Source of the DNA: Podochytrium sp. JEL0797
Lineage: Eukaryota; Chytridiomycota; Chytridiomycetes; Chytridiales; Chytriomycetaceae
Length of the DNA stretch: 38,201 nucleotides
NCBI GenBank assembly: GCA_027596195.1
Contig: JADGJG010000134.1
Location: 1 to 38,201, forward strand
Reading direction: 5' to 3'
How positions within the stretch are numbered: position 1 is the stretch's first letter; the number at the start of each line of letters is the position of its first letter. Position numbers and translations under genes: made by a program. Under the pieces are notes generated by a model, which saw nothing but the letters and a program-made list of their open reading frames with translations, was not told the DNA's origin and searched no databases. This document shows positions 18,799 to 27,922 of this stretch, piece after piece.

Positions 18799-18901
18799 AG
18801 GAGTGGGTGGGATCGAGAGAGCGATTTCGAAAAACAAAACACGAGAATGCTTCAACGTTTCATGAGTTAGACAATCACAGATAGATGATATATTCAAATG
18901 A

Positions 18902-19397
18902 TCACTCCGCCTTGGCCTTCTTGGCCGCATAAATCACCGACAGGTAAAAGATGGACGAAATCAACCCCAGCGTCGACATGATGACGGGCACCGGCTTTTG
19001 CGAAAGCACGGCCTTCTTCCCCATCATGACCAAGAGCAACAGCGATACCGCCACAGCAATCTCAGCCCCGTACGAAGCCTTGGCTGCGATGCGCGATCTG
19101 CGTGTATGGTTCAGTTCTTTCCCAACGAACCTGGCAGTCTCACCCTGCAAAGGCATAGATTCCGGCACAGGTCATTCCGGCCACCAGCGACGGCACACTC
19201 TTTCCCTTGACGAATCCGATCGTTCCGCCAACGGCGCCTGGTGTTGTGATTGAACATGAGTTGCACTTGAATTTCAAATCGACGGGACTCACAAAGGCCT
19301 CCGACAATGTATGCGGGAACTTCAGGTTGAACCTAAATGCAGGGCAACGGTGCGTTAGTTGGGCGTCGCTTCAAATAGGGGTTTGAGAACGGACCAT
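18902..19397 (-). CDS. TMEM14 family small membrane protein, copy 2
   Basis: Minus-strand exons: 19332-19293, 19237-19144 and 19097-18902, with a probable ATG-only exon at 19397-19395, giving about 110 residues. The protein reads VQPEVPAYIVGGLCAVGGTI, then GFVKGKSVPSLVAGM, IAVAVSLLLLVMMGKKAVL and KPVPVIMSTLGLISSIFYL, ending in Lys-rich AAKKAKAE. Exon 3 is 94 bp, exactly as in copy 1, with the same phases. The first donor would be GTCCGT, which is weak, so the start is less certain than the rest. The two genes converge with about 100 bp between stops. Confidence 0.8.
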
Positions 19398-19783
19398 TTT
19401 TTTTGCAAGTTATTTTCGCAGAGTTTCTCGGACGCGGCTCCACTTTCATTCCTTCCCCCCTTCCTCATAAATTATTTGCGCGCAGGGAGGGAGAAGGTGG
19501 AACGAAAGGTGATTCCATGGCAAAACGGAATTCACGGAATTCTTGATTTTTTGCTGTTGAAGAATCTTCTCGCTTTCCGTACATTCAGTTCTCCAATAGA
19601 TAATCTTAATTGGAAAATTAGATTCATGTCGTTTTTATTGACGCTTGCCCGCCGTTCCGAGGCAGCATTTCGAAGAGTTTGTTGTGACTATTGCCCAGTT
19701 GGATGATGACTCGATCGGCGCTTCCAAGCCGCAAGCCCCCAATCGGATGACATTTGCAACTTTACCATAAATCAGCTGTTTTC
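19398..19783. other. Divergent promoter region, nothing recognised
   Basis: These 386 bp lie between the start of TMEM14 copy 2 (minus) and the first PAP2 gene (plus). No gene, repeat or RNA is evident. Confidence 0.5.
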
Positions 19784-21448
19784 ATGGCATCTACCTTACA
19801 CAGCGAGTCACCTGCCCTCTCCGGCAGTGGGATATCCTCCGTCGTAACGGTCACAGAAACATTGTCCACCCTTGCCAAGCTTCAACTTTTGGTCGCCGCT
19901 TACCCAATCCATGCGCACGAGTTTCTTGAAAGCATCGAACAAACGTTTGGCATGCTCAGGATTCCTACCGACAGTGCCACCACATCCACTTCACCCTTGA
20001 GCCTGCGAGAGCTGGAGCTCGCTGACTGTCTCAGTGGCAAATCCGCCGTCGACCCAAACAACCCAATCTCGAAAAGTGCATGTCTGGCTGAAACCGTGTC
20101 CCTTCTGTCTTTGTGGTGTCAAATGAAAAGTAGCGGTGCTTCGATCCAAGATTTTCGAGACGTTGTTGAAATGCGGGGCGGCGGCGGCGTATCTTCCACG
20201 AATAGTGGGACTGGTCAAATCCAACATTCTTCAGCCTTCAGAACTCTGTGCGTGTCAATCTCGGAAGAGGCGTTTTTGTTCAATTCGGGGATCGTGGTGG
20301 TGACTTTGTTGTTGGCGGAAACGGACAGTTTGTATGTGGAAGCGGATTTTAGTGTGCCTAGCGTAGCAGGTCTGCTTGTTAATTATTTTGAATCGCGCCG
20401 TTATTGATAGTCTGGCCAAAAAACAGTCGAAACTTTACCGCGATTCTCACCCGAGTGGTTCAAATCACGCGCTCGCACCGCTTGGTTAGTCACAGCTGCC
20501 TACATGCATACACCCATGCCCTGGAGATGCTTGATGCTCCTCTTTTCACGTTAGTCTTCTCTAATTCTTTGATATACCACGAAAGTATTTTATTGACGAT
20601 TTCCATTTCGGTCAAAGTCTTCATTATCGGATGGGGTATGACTTTTGTCCAAATGTGGTCGGATAACGTGATTCTCCTTGCTGCGGACGGCATCCCCATT
20701 GTCCCGCTCCGTGACGTAAGTGTACAAAACGCGTCCTCCCTCACCATTCCCCTCACCACTTTTCTATGAAGCGCAGACATTCTATGAAGTCTTCATCCCC
20801 GAACCCTTCAAGAAACTACCCGTCGACGTGGTCAACGTTCCCGTGTCAATCGGAATCGTTGGCGCCCTTCTCTTCTCCGGTTTCCTCAACGCACAACACG
20901 GAGACCCACTCAAGAAAATCCGAAGAACCATCCTCATTCTCAGCATCGTCTACTTTTGTCGCATGATCAGCATCGCTGGCACGAGACTCACGCCTGTGAA
21001 TCCATCGTTTTGTCGGTACTTTCCGCGCGGGGGTTGGAATATCGTGGATACGAGTTTGAATGTGTTGACGTGTAATCTCGAGAGCTGCTCAGACATGATG
21101 TTCTCGGGACATACCGCGATTCTATCTACGTTTATTACGCGGTTATGGTTTGATTTGAAACCCATGCCGCGGTGGTTCAAATACTCCGTCCGGTTTTTGG
21201 TCGGGTGCATGTTTCTGTTTGCAATTGCCGTTTTTGTGGGGGTAAGGTTACACTATTCGATGGATGTGTGGATTGGGTTGTTGATTGGATACAGCTGGTC
21301 GATTGGGATTGAGCTTTGTTTTGAATTTCGGCCGTTCTTTCGGCAGACAAGTTGGCATGTCGCGTTTTTGAGGTGGGTTGACTGTGTGGATGGTGGGAAT
21401 CAGGCGATATCTAGGAAAGGCGCGGAAGTAATCGCAAATTCAAAATAA
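19784..21448 (+). CDS. Sphingomyelin-synthase-like PAP2 membrane enzyme, tandem member 1
   Basis: Exons 19784-20369, 20427-20549, 20618-20715 and 20777-21448 give 492 residues. The third intron was placed by length agreement with the siblings (RCLMLLFSLFIIGWGMTFVQ). The N-terminal 195 residues form an unrecognised soluble domain (ETVSLLSLWCQMK, SIQDFRDVV, AFRTLCVSISEEAFLFNSG). Then come six predicted helices. HGDPLKK, AGTRLTPVNP, SCSDMMFSGHT and VRLHYSMDVW match the PAP2_C/sphingomyelin synthase motifs, with the His-His-Asp triad in SGHT and HYSxD. Members transfer phosphocholine, phosphoethanolamine or phosphoinositol to ceramide in Golgi or plasma membrane; head-group choice cannot be read here. 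The ATG follows an in-frame TTG that I did not use. Confidence 0.85.
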
Positions 21449-21629
21449 ATTGTTGAGTAATCGGAATTTGTAATTGAATTTGTAATCGCGTTGGAATGGG
21501 CCGATGATCTCCCCCACGAGTCATCCTTTAAAATCTGGATTGATAACACTTTTGATATGTCTTTCCTCATTGCCAACTCTGTTGGAGACGAATCCGAAGT
21601 GACGATTGGGTGAGGACTTCTTGTCTCTG

Positions 21630-23271
21630 ATGATCAATGATCATTCCACAACTCAACACTGTTTTGCAAGTGTCAGCGACGCTTTCCCCGCGGTTTCCAA
21701 GCTACACGGCCTGCGAAACTCGCACCCTGAGCATTCCCAAGTATTCCTAGCGAGCATCGTGCGAACACTCGACAGCCTGCCCTCCACCGGCAACAGTGGC
21801 ACTTCCTCCGAGCTCTGCACCCGCAAAGCCGATCTTGTGCAGTGTTTGTCCGGCTCCACCACCGAAGGCCCTGTATGCCAAACCCTGAGTCTTTGCGAGG
21901 CAGTTTCCTTGCTGTCCCTGTGGTGCGAAATGAAGCACCTCAACATTCCTCTGAGAGATTTCCGCGACTTTTGCGAGGCAACGGGTTCCTACAAGTTTTC
22001 GGCGGCGTATCGAACGCTTGTGATTTCACCCACGGAGGATGCGTTTCTGTTGAATGCGGGGCTGGTTGTGGCGACTGTGTTGCAGGCGGAGACAAACAGT
22101 TTGCATGCCGATATGGACTTTTCAACTCCAAGAGCTCTGGAGCAAGGTTGGTTTCTTTCTCTTCAATTTGTGTTTGGGTAATCTGATAGTTCGATTCTTC
22201 AGCACACGGCCTCGATCGGTATTCTTCAGCCTGGTTCAAATTGCATGCCATGAAAGCATGGCGATTCACTGTCGCGTACCTGCGCACGCCCATGTTCTGG
22301 CGAGCCATGATTCTCGGTGTCATCCTCTTTTTCATTTCTTGGGCAATGGTCTGGGTCCAAATGTTCTCAGATTACGATGTTCTCAAGCAAGGCCGCTCTC
22401 TGGTGCCACTCAACGAGTAAGAATTATGCGCATTCGTTTGATATCCTTCTCGAGATTAAACTTTGCATTTTCAAGTACGTTCTACCAAGTCGCCATACCG
22501 CAAGCTTTCAAGGACCTGCCACACGACGTTGTCAATATCCCCGTCAGTGAGTTGCCATACCTTTCATTTCTTGTCCGCATTTTGTAACTGATTTCTCGAT
22601 TCACAGTGGGAAGTCTTTTTGGATCCGTCATTTTCTCTTGCTACATGAACTTGGGACACGGAGACCCCCTCAAGAAGGTGCGAAGGTCCATGCTCGTTCT
22701 CAGTGCACTCTACCTGTGTCGCGGAGTGAGCATGGCGGGCACACGACTCCCTCCGTCGAACCCGAAATTGATTTGCGAGGCCTTCTTCAACGGAGAATAC
22801 AACACATTCGTCGAGAGCTTCAAAATGATTACGGGAACCACAGAGTCATGTTAGTTCGAAACCTTGCATCTTTGCACAATGATCCTTGACGCGTGTTTGA
22901 CAGGTTCTGATATGATGTATTCGGGCCACACGACCGTAACAACCATCTTCATGACGCGGTTATGGTTCGACGTGAAACCGCTCCCACGTTTGGCGAAAGG
23001 AATTGTTCGGTTTCTGATTGCGTTTTTGCTCGTGTTTGCGGTGACGGTATTCGTAGCTGTACGCATGCACTATTCGATGGATGTGTGGATTGCGTTGATG
23101 TTGGGGCTTAGTTGGTCGACGGCGGTGGAACTGTTGTTTGAGTTTCGGCCGTTTTTGAATCAGGCGAGTTGGCATGTCAAGTTTATGCGGTGGGTGGAGT
23201 GTGTGGATGGGTGGAAAGAGAGGAAGGTGGGTAAGGATGTGGATGTTCCTGTCGTTTCGGCCGCCAAATAG
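21630..23271 (+). CDS. Sphingomyelin-synthase-like PAP2 membrane enzyme, tandem member 2
   Basis: Five exons: 21630-22146, 22203-22416, 22476-22546, 22607-22849 and 22904-23271, giving 470 residues. The N-terminal domain is shorter but keeps EAVSLLSLWCEMKHLNIPL, RDFRDF and the DAFLLNAGLVVATVLQAET block. Catalytic motifs are intact: SCSDMMYSGHT and VRMHYSMDVW. It has the most introns of the four siblings; the first is shared in position and phase with members 1 and 3. Upstream of the ATG is a TTG-started extension that I rejected. Family role as for member 1: head-group transfer or lipid phosphate hydrolysis with the active site on the lumenal or extracellular side. Confidence 0.87.
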
Positions 23272-23693
23272 ATTCGTTTTTTCCCTACCTGATTCGCGTC
23301 CGTTATTACAAATTTCCGTCTTTTGTCCCTGGGTTTAAAAGCAAGGGTTTAGTGGTAGCCCAGTCAGATTATATTTGAGTATTTAAAAAGTTGAAACGCT
23401 TGAAATGTATTTCAAATGTGCGAAATCATATCAACATGATTACGCAGTGGCCAAGTAGTCGACTTGACTTGTTTCCGTTGTTTCGCAGGTGGACTCGGTG
23501 GAAGGATGGAAGAAGTCATTTTAACAGAAAGAAAGAAGGGAAGCACTAATGATTATTAAAAAGATTAGTAACAATTTTTTTTTCTTGGCGTGCATTTGCA
23601 ATGACGATTTCAATTTTTGAGTCATATTGAAATTGAGCTTCCAAAATCAAAGCATTATTGTCTCCAATCGCTCTCCAATTCAACACTCCAAAA
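23272..23693. other. Intergenic region with possible 3'-end relic
   Basis: No intact gene is supported. At 23488-23517 the sequence GCAGGTGGACTCGGTGGAAG resembles the WVxCVDGWK end of the PAP2 genes and is preceded by a splice-acceptor-like TTTCGCAG. This may be a fossil of a duplicated 3' end. The rest should be the promoter of member 3. Confidence 0.4.
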
Positions 23694-25256
23694 ATGTACG
23701 AACCACTATCCACCTGCTCGCCGATCGACCAGCGAACCCACTTCCGCAGCGATTCCATTGCCACATTACACGAAACGAGCGTGCGGGTTTCATGTCCCCC
23801 CACACTGACCAATCTCGCCTTCTTGCTCCACACGTACCCCACCCATGTCGACGAATTCCTCGTCAGCCTCAAGCGTACTCTGGGAATGCTTCCCGTGTTC
23901 GCGAGCAACGGCCACTCCACACGTGCGTTCAAGGTTCTCCAGCGAGAACTTTTGGAATGCTTCAGCACCAAGACACCCATCGGTCCAAACAGTGCCATCA
24001 CCCACAGCCTCTGCCTAGCAGAAACAGTCTCGTTTCTGTCTCTCTGGTGCAACCTCAAACGCCAGAACGTGTCGATCGATGAATTCCGGGACATGATTGA
24101 TTTTGAATCATCCACCACATCCGGGGCGTGGTCGAATGTGCGGAATTCTGCGGCCTTCCGAACTCTTTGCATTTCCACCACCCCGGAAGCGTTCCTGTTC
24201 AACGCGGGACTTGTGCTGTCGACCATGTTGCAAGCGGAGACGGCCACTTTGGACATGTATTCGTGCTCTGTTGAGAAGGAGCAGCCACAAGGTATGGAAA
24301 AACACGTGTTCTTTTTTGACACGGACTGGGCTGACAAAATGTCGAAATTTTTACAAGGTTTGCCGAAAGTCTCTTTGTCATCTTTCACCTTCTACGCGTG
24401 GTACATTTTCAAGGGCTTGCTCAAGTACCTACTGTCTCCCATGTTTGTCCGATTTGTTCTTATCGGAATCGTTCTCTTCAACACCGCGTGGTTGATGATG
24501 CTTGTCCAAATGTTCTCTGACGACGACGTTCTCGCGCACGGACGATCTTTGACGCCACTCAATGACACTTTTCTCGAAGAGTTTGTTCCTCAAGTCATCA
24601 AGAGCCTTCCACACCGTGTCGTCAATATCCCTGTGACCATCAGTCTCGTGGGTGGCATCTTCCTCTCCCTATTCATGAACTTCAAGAATGGAGATCCTCT
24701 CAAGAAGCTGCGAAGATCCATGGTCGTCCTCACCGCCTTGTACGTGTGCCGATCCATCACAATGGCGGGAACGCGTCTGCCACCATCCAACCCCCACCTC
24801 ACGTGCGAGCCCTTCTTTGACGGACACTACAACATTGCTTCCGAGAGTCTCAAGATGCTCGTGACAAAGATTGAGTCTTGTTCCGACATGATGTTCTCGG
24901 GACACACGTTGATTGTGTCATTGTTCAGTATGCGCATCTGGTTCGACGTGGCCCCGCTTTCTCGGATCGTGAAGTTCACGGTTCGAGTGATGCTTGTGGG
25001 GATGTATGCGTTTGCGGTGACGGCGTTTATTGGGGTGCGCATGCATTATTCGATTGATGTGGTGGTTGCGGCGTTGTTGGCTGTTTCGTGGTCGGTGGCT
25101 GTTGAGATGGCGTTTGAGATGCGTCCATTTATGAGGCAGGAGAGTTGGGGGGTCAAGTTCATGCGGTGGGTGGATTGTGTGGATGGGTGGAAATGGGGTG
25201 AATCGCGACACGCTCTTACCGAAGGGTATGATGTGGATTTGGAAGGAGACAAGTGA
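23694..25256 (+). CDS. Sphingomyelin-synthase-like PAP2 membrane enzyme, tandem member 3
   Basis: Best model: exons 23694-24291 and 24358-25256, giving 498 residues. The 66 bp between them (GTATGG...ACAAG) is open in frame and a multiple of three, but it sits at the same codon and phase as the first intron of members 1 and 2, so it is probably a stopless intron; retention would add 22 residues. The three downstream introns of member 2 are absent. The N-terminal domain has ETVSFLSLWCNLKRQNVSI and FRDMI, and the catalytic motifs are SCSDMMFSGHT and VRMHYSIDVV. Six helices are predicted. It is closest to member 4. Translation from the upstream TTG at 23658 is unlikely. Confidence 0.88.
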   Translation: MYEPLSTCSPIDQRTHFRSDSIATLHETSVRVSCPPTLTNLAFLLHTYPTHVDEFLVSLKRTLGMLPVFASNGHSTRAFKVLQRELLECFSTKTPIGPNSAITHSLCLAETVSFLSLWCNLKRQNVSIDEFRDMIDFESSTTSGAWSNVRNSAAFRTLCISTTPEAFLFNAGLVLSTMLQAETATLDMYSCSVEKEQPQGMEKHVFFFDTDWADKMSKFLQGLPKVSLSSFTFYAWYIFKGLLKYLLSPMFVRFVLIGIVLFNTAWLMMLVQMFSDDDVLAHGRSLTPLNDTFLEEFVPQVIKSLPHRVVNIPVTISLVGGIFLSLFMNFKNGDPLKKLRRSMVVLTALYVCRSITMAGTRLPPSNPHLTCEPFFDGHYNIASESLKMLVTKIESCSDMMFSGHTLIVSLFSMRIWFDVAPLSRIVKFTVRVMLVGMYAFAVTAFIGVRMHYSIDVVVAALLAVSWSVAVEMAFEMRPFMRQESWGVKFMRWVDCVDGWKWGESRHALTEGYDVDLEGDK

Positions 25257-25378
25257 ACATTTTCTTTATACATATATTTATGCTTTGCTTGTAGTGAAGG
25301 GAGTGGTGACGAATGTGAAATACTAGTGGTCTCATAGTCCGACATTAATTCATTTCAAACATTTCAAACATTTCGAAT

Positions 25379-26954
25379 ATGTATGAATCCGTGTCAACCA
25401 TTGCACCTGCGGACCAGCGATCAAAGTCGCGCAGCAATTCAGTCGCAACCCTCCAAGAAACGAGTGTTCAAGTTTCAGAAGCGGATTCCCCGATTATGAC
25501 GAATCTCTCCTTCTTGCACCACACGTTCCCCGAACATGTGGAGGAATTCCTCGCCAGCGTCAAGCGAACTCTGGGAATGCTTCCTATCGTACCGAGCAAC
25601 AACAACTCCACGCGTGCGTTTAAAGTTCTCCAGCAAGAACTTTTGGAATGCTTCAGCACCAAGACACCCATCGATCCAACCAGTGCCATCACCCGCAGTC
25701 TCTCCCTAGCAGAAACAGTCTCCTTTCTGTCACTCTGGTGCAACTTAAAACGCCAAAACATGTCGATCGACGAATTTCGGGATATGATTGATTTTCAGTC
25801 ATCGACCGAATCGGGACCATGGTTTTGTGTCCGCGAATCCGCGGCTTTTCGGGCTCTGTGCGTCTCGACCTCGCATGAATCGTTTTTGTTGCATGCAGGT
25901 CTTGTTGTTTCAACCATGTTGCAAGCCGAGACAACCACTTTGGACGCGTATTCGAGGCTCTTTGTCGGCAAGGAGCAGCGCGGAAAGGAATCAAGGGTCT
26001 TGAAACTCTCTTTTTCGTCGTGCAGCTTCTACTTCTATTCTGCAGTCAGAGCCACGCTCAAGTACCTCATATCGCCCATGTTTTACCGCTTCGTTCTGAT
26101 CGCAATTGTCCTCTTCTGCGTCGCCATCGTGATGGTACTTGTACAGCTGTTTTCAGACAGCGATGTTGTTGCGCATGTGAATTCCCAGACTCAACTCCAC
26201 GACACCTTTTACGAACTTGTTCCACAAGTCTTTAAAAACCTCCCCTACCGCATCGTCGATATTCCCGTAACCATCAGTCTCGTGGGTGGCATCCTTCTCT
26301 CCCTAGCCATGAACTTCAAGAATGGCGATCCTATCAAGAAGCTGCGAAGATCTATGATCGTCCTCACTGCGTTGTATGTTTGTCGATCCATCACCATCGC
26401 GGGGACGCGTCTACCCCCGGCGAACCCGTATCTCACGTGTGAGCCCTTCTTTGACGGCCAACACAATATTCCAGTTGAGAGTCTCAAGATGTTGACAACC
26501 ACCATTGAGGCTTGGTAACTATTAATTTCATTATTACGCACTAAACACGCACGCTCTCTAACAATGTTTACCGCGAAATAGCTCTGACATGATGTTCTCT
26601 GGACACACGTTGATTGTCTCGTTATTCAGTATGCGCATCTGGTTCGACGTGGCCCCGCTTTCTCGCGTGGTGAAGTACACGGTTCGAGTGATGCTTGTGG
26701 TGATGTACGCGTTTGCGGTGACGACTTTTGTTGCGGTGCGAATGCATTATTCGATTGATGTGGTGGTTGCGGCGTTGTTGGCTGTTTCGTGGTCGGTGGC
26801 TGTTGAGATGGCGTTTGAGATGCGTCAGTTTTTGAAGCAGGAGAGTTGGGGGGTCAAGTTCATGCAGTGGGTGGATTGTGTGGATGGGTGGCAGTGGGGT
26901 GAGTCGCGACGTGTTGTGGGAGGATTCGAGGTGGACTTTGAAGGAGATATATGA
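25379..26954 (+). CDS. Sphingomyelin-synthase-like PAP2 membrane enzyme, tandem member 4
   Basis: Exons 25379-26514 and 26582-26954 (phase 2) give 502 residues. The split codon restores EACSDMMFSGHT. It starts 122 bp after the stop of member 3, with a nearly identical N-terminus (SVATLQETSVQVS, HHTFPEHVEEFLASVKRTLG). The catalytic His/Asp motif VRMHYSIDVV is intact. The first intron of members 1-3 is missing here; the bridging sequence KEQRGKESRVLKLSF is continuous. An intron is kept only just before the SGHT motif, close to the last intron of member 2. Function as for member 1. Confidence 0.88.
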
Positions 26955-27177
26955 TTGAAATTAAACATTCTATGTATATCTGTTATCAAAATAGTGTCAA
27001 CATAGCGACTCCAAGTGGGTACTCGGTAAATTGAAGATTCAAGTTCCGAATTTGGAAAAACGCGAAACTTGAACAATTCCAAGACAACAGGATTTAATGA
27101 TCACGAGCAATTTGGAGGAATAAAGTCGGAGGAATAAAGAGTTCATTTCGAAAGAGCAGTACTTCAGGACGGGAGAA

Positions 27178-27625
27178 TCAATCCATCCACAAGTCGACGA
27201 ATTCGCGGGCATAGAAAAAGGTGGAACCCGCTACAGCAGTTGTAAGGAGTATCGGTGCGGGTCTGAGTGATGCAAGTGTGGTCCTCCCGCAAAAGAACAT
27301 GTATGCAACACCCCAGGCTGTAGATGTAATCAGCGAGAGCAAGCGATCTTCACCCGTACACACCCGTTGCTGTCGACGGCCCATTCTCCTGGTCCATCAT
27401 CGTGGCATATCCCGCCACGCCAAAGGCGCCCGCAAAGCCAGCCAGAGGAAACATTCCCGGCCATCCCCTGGTCCCTTTGAGAGCTGCGATCGATGAAGCG
27501 AGGCACAGCGAGGACACGCCCCAGGCGGGATATGGCGAGAGTCCCAGGCGGTTCATGTCGGTTTCGATGGCGGGATATCCGCGCGATGTGAGCGAGGCGT
27601 TGATGCGCGCGAGGGGGGTTGACAT
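27178..27625 (-). CDS. AIM19: AIM19-like mitochondrial membrane protein
   Basis: Exons 27625-27364 and 27317-27178 with a 46 bp intron give 133 residues. SPYPAWGVSSLCLASS, then PLAGFAGAFGVAGYATMMD, the family signature QENGPSTATAWGVAYMFF and the end PILLTTAVAGSTFFYAREF match the Aim19 pattern (DxENGxGxxTAWSxxYL followed by a helix and an aromatic end). Aim19 was named for altered inheritance of mitochondria in yeast; its molecular role is not known. Four hydrophobic segments are visible. Without the intron, neither half makes the NGxxTATAW motif, which supports the splice. Confidence 0.78.
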
Positions 27626-27922
27626 GTGGGGCGGGTGGTGAATGTGGGAGAAAGAAAAAAGAGAGGAATGACAGGTGGGTCTTGATCCCTCTTTCTTTCA
27701 GTTCTCGGTTCTTAGGAAGGAAATGCCAATAAACAGCTAGTAGAAATGGACGGGAAATTCATCAGAGCGAGAACATTGAGAAACTCTATTTGAACGCGTT
27801 TCTGATCGCATCCTTGCAATATCTACCTATTTCTCAAAACTCATTATGCGTGATGAAGGGGGAAAAGCTATTTACAAGGGGTCCCGGGAGTTGGCGGTGG
27901 CTCACGTTGTGGCTCACAAAAA

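Noticed and set aside
23658..23693. N-terminal extension of PAP2 member 3 from a TTG
   Set aside because: The extension begins at TTG, not ATG; the sibling genes all start at the MYE-type ATG or equivalent.
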